DNA of 64,000 bases from Amorphophallus konjac (taxonomy: Eukaryota; Streptophyta; Magnoliopsida; Alismatales; Araceae), in contig CM040125.1 of NCBI GenBank assembly GCA_022559845.1, positions 204,764,102 to 204,828,101 of the forward strand, in the 5' to 3' direction. Made by a program: the position numbers and the translations under genes. The notes under the pieces were generated by a model. It ran no database searches. It was not told where the DNA came from and saw nothing but the letters and a program-made list of their open reading frames with translations. This document shows, one piece after another, positions 10,241-21,997 of the stretch. Numbering within the stretch: the stretch's first letter is position 1; every line of letters begins with the position of its first letter.

Positions 10241-12723
10241 GCAATGGTTAAGGAACCACTATCGCCTAGGGTGGTGCAGTCCGAGCTCGGTGCTCGACTG
10301 GAGCTAAGGAACGGGCACTCTCCACTCACAATCATGGTGATTTGTAGCTAACTATCAATCCTAATCTCACAAATGCAGCATGATAGAAAGTATACTAAAT
10401 CAGCAAATGTGAGTATAGGAACAAGCACGTACCTCCACGACTAGTGCGTGGGGAAGAAACCACGGCCGAATCCAAACAACCCTGATACACAGAAGTGTTA
10501 AGTTTACAATTTCAGAACTTAATGCCCACTCCACGAAGGGAGGTAAAGGGCTACAAACACCAATTTTGGGGTTGCTGGAATCCAGGTTGACGGGTCGCAC
10601 TCGCAGGAGGCAAAGGAAGCGAGTCGGAGCCGATCCGGGTGAGCCGAATGGAAGCCGACTTGGTTCTGCCCGCGCTGGTCACCCTGCACAATGAACTTGC
10701 GAGGGCCGGTGCGCCAAGATCCGATGCCCGATCGAAGTTTCGTTTCTTGGAGAACGTCGGTGACAGGACGAAGATTGTCTGCTCCGAAGGGCGCGATCAG
10801 ATCTTTTCAGATCTGGGCGCAGCAGCAACTTTTCTCAGCTTCTGGTTTTGTGCACACAAAACTGCACAGGAAGACAAATAATTAATAGAAAATTCGTTCC
10901 CGATGTCGGAACGAGGCGCTGTTTGTGGGAGCTCGTCAGCGACGTCCATAGGAAGACGCAGACCAAAGCGCTTGCACAGATCTATAAGGGAGGAGGCGGG
11001 GCAGCTTCGGGAAGTCAGCTCTGATGCTGAGTCGGGTCTGTATAGATCAGCTTACGCGATCCCACAAAAATCGGCATAGGTCTCGGATCAACACGAGATC
11101 AGTGGCAACGCAAAGAGGACTGAAAATCCTTTAATCACTCAGGAAATCAGATCCAGAAGGCTTGTGAGGCGATCTGGAGAATTTTGGGATCAGGAAACTC
11201 CAGATCTGGACAGCAAGCTCGGGCAGATCCGTACGACGTCACAACATGAATTGTTGCCGGCGATCCAGAGCTCCGATCGACGTGAAACCACCTCTGAAAT
11301 TTTTTTGACTCGTAGAAGCTTCTCTGAGAATTTTAGTGGAGCAAGATGTGAAGGGGATGGGGAGGATAGAGGGGCGAGTCACACACCCAAGGTAAATCCC
11401 GTCATAGGATTTGGAAGGGCATCACACCCAAGGGGGAAAGAAGAGAATCACTCTCTTAATACAATTTTCTCTCACAAATCTTTCATTAGTTCCACTAAGA
11501 ACACTATACATATGTTTAAATAGAGGTAAGGCAAGGGAAGGGGGTTGGAAAAAACATTGGAGCAAGGGGAGGGAGAGGGGGGTTTGATCCTTTGACAAGG
11601 AGAGGGGAGGGGAGACCAAGGGGGGGACAATGACTCACCTACCTTTGAAAATCAAAGGGGAGGGGAGACAAGGGAGCTATCTAATGTTGACATTAAGGGA
11701 GGGGAGTCACCATTAAGTAGGTGGCTGTCTCCCCTTGGACCAAAGCCCCTTCTAGAAGCCCACAACCCACTAGGTTCCTTTCACACTAGCCCATGGGGTT
11801 GGCCTATGTAGAAACCCAATAGTCAAGCCCAACACTATTCTAGCCCATTACAAGACCTTGAGCCCATTAGCCCTTTACACACTATTAGAACCCATTAAGT
11901 GTCCACAAACTCCAAATAGGGCCCAACAAGGCCAAACAATTGTGAAATAAAGGTGAAGGCTCGGCCGATGCATCCACGTCCTCCTTGAGCTATCCGGGTC
12001 CCGCCATGTCCTCATCCACTGGCGTGTATAGTGGCGTGTGTCCGCACCAATGAGCGTGGTGCGAAAGGGGGGCAAAAGAGGCGAAGGGCACGAGATTACT
12101 CTCCACCAGTTGAAGTGGCTGAGAGTCGACTTACCTTTCTGGAGGGGTTCCTTGGGTTTATATAGTTGCTGGCTCCCTTCCCTGGGTAAAAGGAGGCGTG
12201 AGGGCCTGGGGGACGCTACGTCCACAAGAGGTACTCTTACCGTTCAAGGACTCTCGCCCTCTCCTTATCCCCTTGTGCTTCCTATTCTCAGGTAACAGCG
12301 TAATATCCGCTTGGATAGGCACCCAATAGCGAGGACTTCACCCTATCTCGTCAAGGAGTATTGCCGACGGGCTGATCCATAAAGGATAAGAGGCATCCCT
12401 CACTTACGCCGGGGGGTCAAGAGTGTAGGCACCTATAGGGGTCCTCTGCCCTTTGATAGTTCGATACGATTGCCTGTAGGCTTTTCCCGAGTGTTGGGGA
12501 GGCCTATCGATCGGGTGACCGAGCTAAGGCTCAATGGGCTATGCAGGTCTCAGGCGAATGGGGCCTTATAGTAAGTGGGCCTTGCAGGGGCTATCACTTG
12601 TTGGGTCTAGCGGTCCCTGATGGGCTATTTGGGCCAGGTACATAGTGGGCCACGAATCTTCCCCTCTCCAATTCATAAATCTTAATGCACTATAAATCTT
12701 ACGTGAATATCATCATCATGTTC

Positions 12724-12728
<5 letters not shown>
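10241..12728. other. Unassigned, LTR-like DNA
   Basis: No coding region I can support. 11340-11540 reads on the minus strand like a TATA-proximal LTR part (CTCTATTTAAACATATG near 11510-11526). Its layout resembles the LTR of the element at 14734-21997: CACTCTCTTAATAC, a CTCACAAATC-TTTCATT stretch, then a plain A+C-rich tract. 11840-12660 is G+C richer, with TTTATATAG at 12158-12166 and several GGGCC words, similar in style to Tat LTRs. Probably remnants of one or two LTRs. Confidence 0.35.

Positions 12729-12754
<26 letters not shown>
12729..12754. repeat. (CT)n microsatellite
   Basis: About 13 CT units. Confidence 0.95.
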
Positions 12755-12894
12755 TCGGTGCCGGTGGGCCCAAGGTGATCTGGCAGTGACTTAGTAGCAA
12801 TAATATGATAGCATCCCATTAACTTGTTCTCACACTGCAATAGTAGTAACACATGCAGTATCCATATTGCGGTAGGAGTAACGTAAGTATAGAG

Positions 12895-13326
12895 TGTTAA
12901 AGTTGGATTGGGCTATCCAACTCAAAATCTTAAGGTGTTGAGTGGAGAGGGCATCACAATTATAATCACATTACATTTTAACATGTTTTCAATACGGGAC
13001 TATTCTAACATGCCCCCTCAACTCAAAACCTTAAGATGTTGTGTGGAGAGAGCATCATAATTGTAATCATATTATATTTTAACATATTTTTAATACGGGA
13101 CTATTCTAAGACGTCCCCTCACGTGTAGACTGATTTAGGCTCTGTCACGTGGACCATGAAAAACATGGGGTGCGTGGCCCAGATCATAACCATGGACTTT
13201 GATACCATGTTAAAGTTTATTGGATTGGGCCATGCAACTCAAAATCTTAAGGTGTTGAGTGGAGAGGGAACCACAATTATAATCACATTATATTTAACCC
13301 ATTTTCAATGCAAGACTATTCTAACA
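12895..13326. repeat. Three direct copies of a ~115-bp repeat
   Basis: Copies at 12895-13010, 13018-13110 (left end missing) and 13207-13326. Each has CAACTCAAAA-CTTAAG, GTTG-GTGGAGAG, ATAAT-ACATTA and GACTATTCTAA in the same order. They differ by about 10-15 percent by eye. A TTGATACCATGTTAAAG phrase precedes the third. I do not recognise the family; the words recur in plant intergenic repeats. Confidence 0.8.
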
Positions 13327-13501
13327 CAGAGTCTCTAGCATCAATGTGATGTTATTGCATGTATTACTCCTAAAATAACATATAGACAACACCAGTAAAT
13401 GTAGGTGTTCATTGACGACATCTTCTATGCAAATCAAGCACCGTCACTTTGTCATCATCTATGCCCTCGATCATCAGGGCCATGGCTCTCTCTCTCCCTT
13501 C

Positions 13502-13505
<4 letters not shown>

Positions 13506-13557
<52 letters not shown>
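13506..13557. repeat. (GA)n microsatellite
   Basis: About 26 GA units. Confidence 0.95.
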
Positions 13558-13561
<4 letters not shown>

Positions 13562-14189
13562 GTAAGCTAGGAGGAGAGGGAGAGAGAGAATTCACTTAGA
13601 AAGGGATATATATGTGTATATACTTTGGGCTTTTTAATTTGAACTTCATTTGATGGTAATATGACATATATATATATAAGTCTCTCAAAAGAGTAAGGAC
13701 TTGCCATATGTATATGCTGGGATTTGTTGTTAGGGACCTGAAAAAAAATTGGCCCTTTAATTAATTTGCTAGGCACTGATAATTAATTTTCTCTTTTAAG
13801 TACTCTTTTAAATATCAACTATATATAGGATGTGAAAGACTTGAGTTAATTCTTCTTTCTCCCATTGCGATCGAGGAAATTTAGAAAAAGAAAACTAATA
13901 CACTAGCCTGAGGTGCGCATTTGGATCGATCTGGGGACTTCTATCTAGATATAAATACATGGGTAGCTGTTGCATAAATAAACGCATAATATATATATAT
14001 ATAGTGGAAGTTTGGAGGTGGGAGGGGAATGAATGTCGTGCGACTCGGGCGAGTTTAATTTGGGAATGGCGAGTCGGGTCGTGGGTGGCCATGCATGTTG
14101 GATCGAAACAACGCCCATGTCGGCGTAGCTGATCGGATGAGTTCAACCCTTCCGTACGTACGTCACCGGACTCGACGTCGTAGGTGATA
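13558..14189. other. AT-rich flank of the GTTAA nest
   Basis: No gene seen. TA-rich runs at 13661-13678 and 13989-14003. This is the left flank of the nested insertion; joined to 40785 onward it would give the pre-insertion site. Confidence 0.6.
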
Positions 14190-14194
14190 GTTAA
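14190..14194 (+). repeat. Target duplication GTTAA, left
   Basis: GTTAA directly before the LTR start; the same five bases follow the right LTR at 40780-40784. Confidence 0.9.
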
Positions 14195-14733
14195 TGATGG
14201 GGGCATCCCTTGCCCCTCCACATTTTTCCGTGGCTCGGATTGTTCGTCGGCATCCGCCATTGTGTTTGACGTATTTTTTTGAGTCTAGTCATGTAATTTT
14301 TATATTTTCTTTGAGTCATAACTATGTAATTTTTCCTTTATTTGAGTCAGGTACCTAGGTTTAAGGGCGAATTAACTAAGTTCTCAGTCATTATGTTGAG
14401 TAGATAGGTTTATGGGCCCAATTCATTGGGCTAGGCCCAGGGGCGCCCCCCCTTGGGACATGCTGGTCAATTGTGGGTTTGTCAGGGTCACTTTGGTCCT
14501 AGGAAAAGTATGGAGTCTATAAATAGCCCCCTCCCCTCTCTCATTTGTAACCTTTTGATGATTATTTCAATAGAAAGAAACCCCTTGTAAGAATTTTCTT
14601 CTCTTGGAGTGAGACTCTCCACATCCCTCCCCTATCTCTCTCTATCTTTCTCTCTCCAAGAGAGGGCGCCCCCTTCTCTCTCTCCTCACCCTCCCACCTA
14701 CTTTCTCTCTCCTCCCCTTCCATTAAAGCTACT
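14195..14733 (+). repeat. Outer element 5' LTR, first part
   Basis: Matches 38555-39094 closely, including the TATA box. It stops at the CTACT target duplication (14729-14733) of the inserted minus-strand element. Confidence 0.9.
14518..14525 (+). promoter_or_regulatory. TATA box of outer LTR
   Basis: TATAAATA in GAGTCTATAAATAGCC, 323 bp into the LTR. The same site is at 38875-38882 in the 3' LTR. Confidence 0.75.
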
Positions 14734-17116
14734 TGATGTGACACCACCTTCGGGTGATAGTCACAAGACCAATGTTTCCTCGGACCTAAGTATGCAAGCA
14801 CAACCACAAGGCTAAGAAGCCTACGTAAGCGGACCTTCGTATGGCGCACACACTCAACCCGGGGGTAACTCAGGGATGCCGAGTCGAGGAAGTGGGACAA
14901 GACCCTTGCTGGTAGAGGGCCAGCAACATCCAAGGTAAACCTCCCATTGGGAAACGGATATCCATCTCAATGAGCCGGCAATGGCCAAAGGGCGCGGGTC
15001 ACTCACTCACACCCACGGTGGTCGCACAAAGACGGTGGAGCCTTAGGATCGGGCGCTCTCTCCCTAACCGACGGCGCAATTGGAGAATATTAGATGAACA
15101 AGCATAAATGAGAGCAAGGGATGAGTTTTCACCTAGCCGGTTTGAAGAAACCGACTCCGGTCGGAGACGGGGACGAGCGGGGAGGCGAGGGGAGCACCCG
15201 CACGCCGCGTCGATGAAGCTTCAAACCTGCGAGTGTAATTATTACATGAACTACCCCCATGCAAGGGGGGGAATATTAGGGTGGGGATTATGTGTTTACA
15301 ACCAAAACTACCTCCACGCAGGGAGGGGCCTTCAGCCGGCCAAGCGGGGAGGGGAGAAACGGGGGAAAGAACGCCGAATGAAGACCGAGATCAGTTCTGC
15401 CTGCTCTCTGCGAGTGGTGACAGACAGTCGAAGAAGTGGTTGCTGTGACTGATCCGGAATTTTTCTGATGACGGGACCAGTGGGGAATTCTTCGTAACTG
15501 GAGCGGGATGATGTCAGAATTTTCTTGATTTCTGTGGTCGTCGGTTCTGGTCGGGGAAGAGGGTTAAACAGGGAAGCAGGTTGTTATTCTTGACTGTCGC
15601 AGAACCTCAGCAGCTGAATGATAAGGGTACCATGGGAGCTTCAGAACTCCAATTTGAGCATGGCTGGTACCGATGGATTCGTTGTCGAGTCCTCTTCGAA
15701 GAGCAAGCAACAGGGATGCCAGATGATGTTGGAGTGGACCGGTAGAACTTGAACAAGGAGAGCAGGTCAGAGCAGACTGACAAGAAACAAAACCAAGTAC
15801 CTGGAGGAAGAAATTGATAACTCTTGATTCCTGTCGTCAATCGGAGTTCTGCTTCTTGATCCTGGAAGTCGACAGGTCTAGGAAGAAGTTTGTAGAAGAA
15901 CTCTCGCCCAGATTCACGCTAGAATTGCCGTGGAAGAGCTTCCACTCAGGTTCTGGTCCTCTACCTGAGAAGTCTTGCGCAGTCGTAGTAGATCGCCTCC
16001 TCCGAACAGCTCCGACCTTGGAAGCTGGCGGGACCACCACCGTTGGAAAGCCGACTCGAAGTCGATTCCAGCAATATAAAACTTACCACCTGGTTCGATG
16101 AGGAGACGATAGGACAACCTCTACAACCAACAGCTTCTTTGCTGCCTCCAAATAGTGAACTGCAGGTTGATGATGATGGGGGAAATGGGGTATATGGAAG
16201 GGGAAATGGGGTGAATCGGTGTGGGAGTGACCCCTAGTTGTGAGAGGGCCTGGGAGGGGGTGCTCTAAGGTGTGGGAGAGGGAGAATGAGGTCTGTAATG
16301 GGGTGCTTGCAGTTGGTGAGAGAGGAGCTACGAATTTGGGCTTGGAGGGAGAAGGGGGAAGGTGAGGGGGGCACAAGTTGGTGGAGGGAATGTGAGTTTG
16401 AATTTCCTTTAATGTGGGGTGATCAATGGTGGTCTTGGGGATGGGAAGAGGTGCCTTGGGAAGGTGGAGGGTTGCTTGGGGAAGGGGATGGGTAGTTGGA
16501 GGTTGGAGGGTGGGGTGTGGATTGGTGGAGGGTCTCTTGGGACTAGGGGGAAGTAATGATGGCTTGTGGGAAGTTGTAGAGGATTTAATGGAGGTAGCTG
16601 GGAGGGTGGAGGTGGTTAGGAGGAGAGGAGAGAGAAAAAATTCGAAATTGGGTGTGGAGGAGAGAGAAAGGGGAGTGGAAGAGAGAGATTAAGAGAGGGA
16701 TGGGTGGGATTCTCTCCCTAAGGCTTCTCACCTCACTAATGGATTCACTCCACAATAAATCTGAAGTTAGAACTCACAAAATGGCAAATTTTCATTCATT
16801 GATTCATTGCTTCAAATGGGGGGAAATGGGGTCCTATATATAGGCAACCCACATTTTACAAAAAGCCCTTGACACTTGACACATTGACAAATAACCAACA
16901 AGGTAGGGGCACCCATGGGCCAAGTCCACTGGGTTGGGCCCAATAGCAAATTAAACAACCTAATGACACTCAAACTTAGGGAAATAAACCAAAGACCTAG
17001 ATACATGACTCTAATAAAAGGGAAATTACAACGATATGACTCAATAAAAATAAAGAAATACAACATAGGACTCATAATAAATGGCTAGACCAGGACGGAT
17101 GGTGATGACCCCATCA
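14734..17116 (-). repeat. Inserted element, 3' LTR
   Basis: On the minus strand it runs from TGATGGGGTC to GGTGTCACATCA. It lacks 42 bp present in the other LTR at about 21937-21978; the gap lies between two CCA triplets, which suggests a slip deletion. Otherwise it is nearly the same as 19573-21997, so the insertion is fairly young. Confidence 0.9.
16835..16842 (-). promoter_or_regulatory. TATA box of inserted element LTR
   Basis: TATATATA in GCCTATATATAGGACC on the minus strand; the copy in the other LTR is at 21674-21681. Confidence 0.65.
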
Positions 17117-19461
17117 TACTCCCGGGGTGCGGAGAACTCGACTCCGTCGAGTAAGAGTCCTTCCCTCTTCGGAAAGGTGCAGAAGTGGTACCGCTCACAT
17201 GTCTTCCGAAAGAAGCCGATTCTTCCACCTAGCGAGGTAGTGCCCGTACACCTTGCTTCGAGTGATGATTTCCTGTTCATCCAATATTCTCTCAAGTTGC
17301 TTACGTCGGGCTTCTCTGGGCTGACAGTGCTCTCATGGGGAGGGGTGGGTGCTCTCTCAAGGGGGGAAGGGGGCTTGAAATCCTCACTTGGTGCCACCGT
17401 GGGTCCCTTGTGTGGCACAAGGCCTTCCACATTGAAACTGAAGTTAACTCCGTATCCCTCGAGGAGGCCTAACTTATGAGTAGTGGGGCTAGTGCACCTT
17501 AAAACTTGGAAGGGACTAATCCCACAAAACCTCAATCCTGAGTTGTCTCTATGTGAGAGTCTCTCATTCCTCACCATCCCGGAATCACCCATTTGGATTT
17601 CTTGGTGACGCCATTGAGTCAGACTGCCTTTTGTAAATTTTATGGCTCTTGTTGATGTGCTTGCAAGGTTGTCATGCAATTTTGTGAATGCTGACCTTCT
17701 AGTGGTTATGCGTGGACCTGGACAACCATATGTATACCAGTCATGCCATGATGCCATATGGACCTTGATGAGCCTTAGTGGGCCGGGACAACCAAATGTG
17801 GCCCTATCAGGCATGGACTCTCTAACAAAGGTTGGAGGGCCGGGGCATCCATAGGTGATCCGATCATGTATGGGGGTGACAAATGCCGGGGGACCCAGAC
17901 ATCCAAGAATACACCTATCATGCTTAAGACTCATGATGAGTGAAGGTGGACCATTACATCCGAATTTGGACCACTCATGCTTTCTACTTGACATGTGGGT
18001 GGTATGAATGAATGGACCCAACATAATGTTCATGCCAATTGGTGTAGTAAGCCTAGACACATGCATGTTTTTCCCAAAGGTGACTTCCATGTGTATAGGT
18101 GTGGGACAACCTTTGAACTCCCTTTGGAAAGGATCGAATGGATCTAAGAAGATGGTCATCATGGGGTGGGTCACAACCTTATTATCTAGGGATATGTGGC
18201 CCAAGGTCATGACTCCCAAGGTGTAACCCGGGTCTAGGATGGGGTGGATTGGGTTAAACATGGTGGGTTGGGATAGGGAAAGGTGGGTGGTGAGTAAGGT
18301 GGGTGGATTATATGGGATTCTAGGCTCCCATAGGAAGGGATCAAAGGGGTCATGGGAAGGGCTACCTAGAGGGAGGGAGTCCATGTCCTTAAGAACCTCA
18401 CATAGTGGCAAGTCATCCTCCTCTATTGGAATGATTGGGCCGGTGTATTGAGTGGATGGGTTGGCCAATGTTTTTGAGATCTCAATGGTAGGGGAGTGGA
18501 TCGAGATGGGTTTTTTCACCATGGGGAGAAGGAAAAGGAGGTCACTAGTGTAGCAACCAATGGTGTAGATCGAGGTGATAGACCCATCACAAGGGTGGAT
18601 GAGACTAAGGTTTGTTAGGTGGGCCGTCCCTAGGGTCAACAAGCAAGTCAACTCTAGCTGCCATTATAGGCCTTTAAGGAGGTCATCAAAACCCTCAACT
18701 TCGTAGTAGGATTGGATTGTTGTGTGAGGGGTGTGGATGGGCACTAGATGGTGGTCTTGCTTCATAGGTAGATAGGTATGGGTCATGATTTCTCTAATCA
18801 AGCTCTCCCATAGCCACCTAACAAGGGACTCTTCTAAGATGAATTCGGCCTTATCTAGAGGGGGTGGTGTAGGGTGAAGATCCTCGTGCGAGGCTTCCTC
18901 TTCAATTTGGACATGGGTGCTCTCCATAGAGGGGATAGGTTCTCGAGGGGTATTGGTCTTTATGTGGCAAAGCGGGTGGACTATTTCTTCCAAAGCTAAT
19001 GGAGTGGGAAGGTTCTTTGATGGTGGGGTGATGATCGCCGGATTATGGTGCACCCGGGGTGGTGAACAAGGGCGGGTTTCCCGCGGGTGGGAGAATACAA
19101 GGTTGTTGAATTTAAAGGTTCCCGAAAGGTGTGGCGGATGCACTAGGCAAGTCCGACGTGTTGGGTCGATGTCGGCATTCCTTTCATCTAACCATTTCTT
19201 ACCTAGGATTATACATGGACCCGCTAATGTTCCCTCTTGACAGCAAGACCCATCCAAATACTTAGTCTTCCCGAACCATTTATGGAATTCAATAAAGACT
19301 TGGTCTCCATTGTGCACAATTTGTCCGGTCCTACAAAGAGAGGTAATGATATCGGGGGACACCCAATTTTCAGATTCTAGGTCAATGAAATCAATTTCTA
19401 CGGGCTCTCCATTAGGTAAGCATGCATAGGATATGATTGGGAGAGGGGCCATGTGACCCAA
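17041..19461 (-). pseudogene. Inserted element protein: protease-like N-terminus plus CPGPP-repeat region
   Basis: One frame of about 800 codons with a single TAA (about 18661-18663) where the outer element has GCA. The likely start is the ATG in CACATGGCCCC near 19452. N-terminal 110 residues: a strand with IDFIDLESENWVSPDII, then GPCIILGKKWL and an IDPTRRT turn. The layout resembles a retropepsin (D-S-G-A ... ILGMDWL), but the Gly of the active site is gone. A Pro-rich linker follows, then the region shared with 36740-38540, including five (Y/F)GC.GPP units at about 17700-17960. There is no gag domain, unlike the outer element. The frame ends inside the LTR. The function is unknown to me. 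Confidence 0.75.
17700..17965 (-). repeat. CPGPP coding minisatellite (inserted element)
   Basis: Five units spaced 19, 18, 19 and 22 codons, each opening (F/L/Y)GC-x-GP and mostly ending HDR or PDR. The spacing is identical to the outer element copy at 37671-37930. Confidence 0.85.
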
Positions 19462-19557
19462 GACTCAATGTTAACAATGATGGGTTGACAATGCACGGTT
19501 CGGACAAGAATGCAAGCATGCCCTAGGACTTGACTTATAGAGACAAGTCAATGACTT

Positions 19558-19569
19558 GCTCTGATACCA
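19558..19569 (-). other. PBS of inserted element (initiator tRNA-Met)
   Basis: TGGTATCAGAGC on the minus strand, three bases after the LTR end CACATCA. Confidence 0.9.
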
Positions 19570-19572
19570 ATT

Positions 19573-21997
19573 TGATGTGACACCACCTTGGGATGATAGT
19601 CACAAGACCAATGCTTCCTCGGACCTAAGTATGCAAGCACAACCACAAGGCTAAGAAGCCTACGTAAGAGGACCTTCGTATGGCGCACACACTCAACCCG
19701 GGGGTAACAAGGGGATGCCGAGTCGAGGAAGTGGGACAAGACCCTTGCTGGTAGAGGGCCAGCAACATCCAAGGTAAACCTCCCATTGGGAAATGGATAT
19801 CCAACTCAATGAGCCGGCAATGGCCAAACGGCGCGGGTCACTCACTCACACCCACGGTGGTCGCACAAAGACGGTGGAGCCTTAGGATCGGGCGCTCTCT
19901 CCCTAACCGACGGTGCAATTAGAGAATATTAGATGAACAAGCATAAATGAGAGCAAGGGACGAGTTCTCACCAAGTCGGTTTGAAGAAACCGACTCCGGT
20001 CGGAGACGGGGGCGAGCGGGGAGGCGAGGGGAGCACCCGCACGCCGCGTCGATAAAGCTTCAAACCTGCGAGTGTAATTATTACATGAACTACCCCCATG
20101 CAAGGGGGGGAATCTTGGGGTGGAAATTATGTGGTTACAACCAAAACTACCTCCACGCAGGGAGGGGCCTTCAGCTGGCCAAGCGGGGAGGGGAGAAACG
20201 GGGGAAAGAACGCCGAATGAAGATCGAGATCAGTTCTGCCAGCTCTCTGCGAGTGCTGACAGACAGTTGAAGAAGTGGTTGCTGTGACTGCTCCAGAATT
20301 TTATCTGATGACGAGACCAGTAGGGCATTCTTCGTAACTGGAGCGGGATGATGTCAGAATTTTTTTGATTTCTGTGGTCGTCGATTCTGGTCGGGGTAGA
20401 GGGTTGAACAGGGAAGCAGGTTGCCGTTCTTGACTGTCACAGAACCTCAGCAGCTGAATGATAAGGGTACCACGGGAGCTTCAGACCTCCAATTTGATCA
20501 TGGCTGGCACCGATGGATTTGTTGTCGAGTCCTCTTAGAAACGAAAGTAACGGGGATGCCAGATGATGTCGGAGTGGACCGGTAGAACTCTAACAAGGAG
20601 GGGAGGTCGGAGCAAACTGATAAGAAATAGAACCAAGCACCTGGAGGAAGAAATTGATAACTCTTGATTCCGGGCGTCAATCGGAGTTCTGCTTCTTGAT
20701 CCTCAAAGCCGACAGGTCTAGGAAGAAGTTTATAGAAGAACTCTCGCCCAGATTCATGCTAGAATTGCCATGGAAGAGCTTCCACTCAGGTTCTGGTCCT
20801 CTACCTGAGAAGTCTTGCGCAGTCGTAGTAGATCGCCTCCTCCGAACAGCTCCGACCTTGGAAGCCGGCGGGACCACCACCGTTGGAAAGCCGACTCGAA
20901 GACAATTCTAGCAATATAAGACTTGCCATCTGGTTCGATGAGGAGACGATGGGACAGCCTCTGCAACCAACAGCTTCTTTGCTGCCTCCAAATAGTGAAC
21001 TGCAGGTTGATGATGATGGGGGAAATGGGGTATATGGAAGGGGAAATGGGTGAATAGGTGTGGGAGTGACCCCTAGTTGTGAGGGGGCCTGGGAGGGGGT
21101 GCTCTAAGGTGTGGGAGAGGGAGAATGGGGTCTGGAATGGGGTGCTTGCAGTTGGTGAGAGAGGAGCTGCGAATTTGGGCTTGGAGGGAGAAGGGGGAAG
21201 GTGATGGGGGCACAAGTGGGTGGAGGGAATGTGAGTTTGTATTTCTTTTAATGTGGGGTGATCAATGGTGGTCTTGGGGATGGGAAGAGGTGCCTTGGGA
21301 AGGTGGAGGGCTGCTTGGGGAAGGGGATGGGTAGTTGGGGGTTGGAGGGTGGGGTGTGGATTGGTGGAGGGTCTCTTGGGACTAGGGGGAAGTAATGATG
21401 GCTTGTGGGAAGTTGTAGAGGATTTAATGGAGGTAGGTGGGAGGATGGAGGTGGTTGGGAGGGGAGGAGAGAGAAAAAATTTGAAATTGGGTGTGGAGGA
21501 GAGAGAAAGGGGAGTGGAAGAGAGAGATTAAGAGAGGGATGGGTGGGATTCTCTCCCTAAGACTTCTCACCTCACTAATGGATTCACTCCACAATAGATC
21601 TGAAGTTAGAACTCACAAAATGGCAAATTTTCATTCATTGATTCATTCCTTCAAATGGGGGGAAATGGGGTCCTATATATAGGCAACCCACATTTTACAA
21701 AAAGCCCTCGACACTTGGCACATTGACAAATAACCAACAAGGTAGGGGCGCCCATGGGCCAAGTCCACTGGGTTGGGCCCAATAGCAAACTAAACAACCT
21801 AATGACACCCAAACTTAGGGAAATAAACCAAAGACCTAGATACATGACTCTAATAAAAGAGAAATTACAACGATATGACTCAATAAAAATAAAGAAATAC
21901 AACATAGGACTCATAATAAATGGCTAGACCATGACGTACGCCTTCGGGGTGACGAGACGGGCTGAGAGTGCCAGGACGGATGGTGATGACCCCATCA
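19573..21997 (-). repeat. Inserted element, 5' LTR
   Basis: 2425 bp, TG...CA on the minus strand. It carries the TATA at 21674-21681 and the leader hairpin at 19974-19995 (perfect 9-bp stem). Confidence 0.9.

Larger units (their letters stand above)
14734..21997 (-). mobile_element. Inserted relative of the outer element, minus strand
   Basis: 7264 bp flanked by CTACT at 14729-14733 and 21998-22002. The orientation is clear from the PBS (19558-19569 on the minus strand), the reading frame (19461 to 17041) and minus-strand TATA boxes. LTRs are 2383 and 2425 bp. LTR ends, PBS spacing, leader hairpin and the C-terminal half of the protein are shared with the outer element. It is therefore a different subfamily of the same family, inserted into its own relative. 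No pol genes. Confidence 0.9.

Noticed and set aside
10241..12728. Host gene fragment after Tat-1
   Set aside because: The open frames (for example 11164-11523) are short, without recognisable domains, and the surroundings look like LTR leader and U3 sequence.
19558..19569. GCTCTGATACCA resembling part of a tRNA gene
   Set aside because: It is the reverse complement of an initiator tRNA-Met primer-binding site beside an LTR end; no tRNA body is present.
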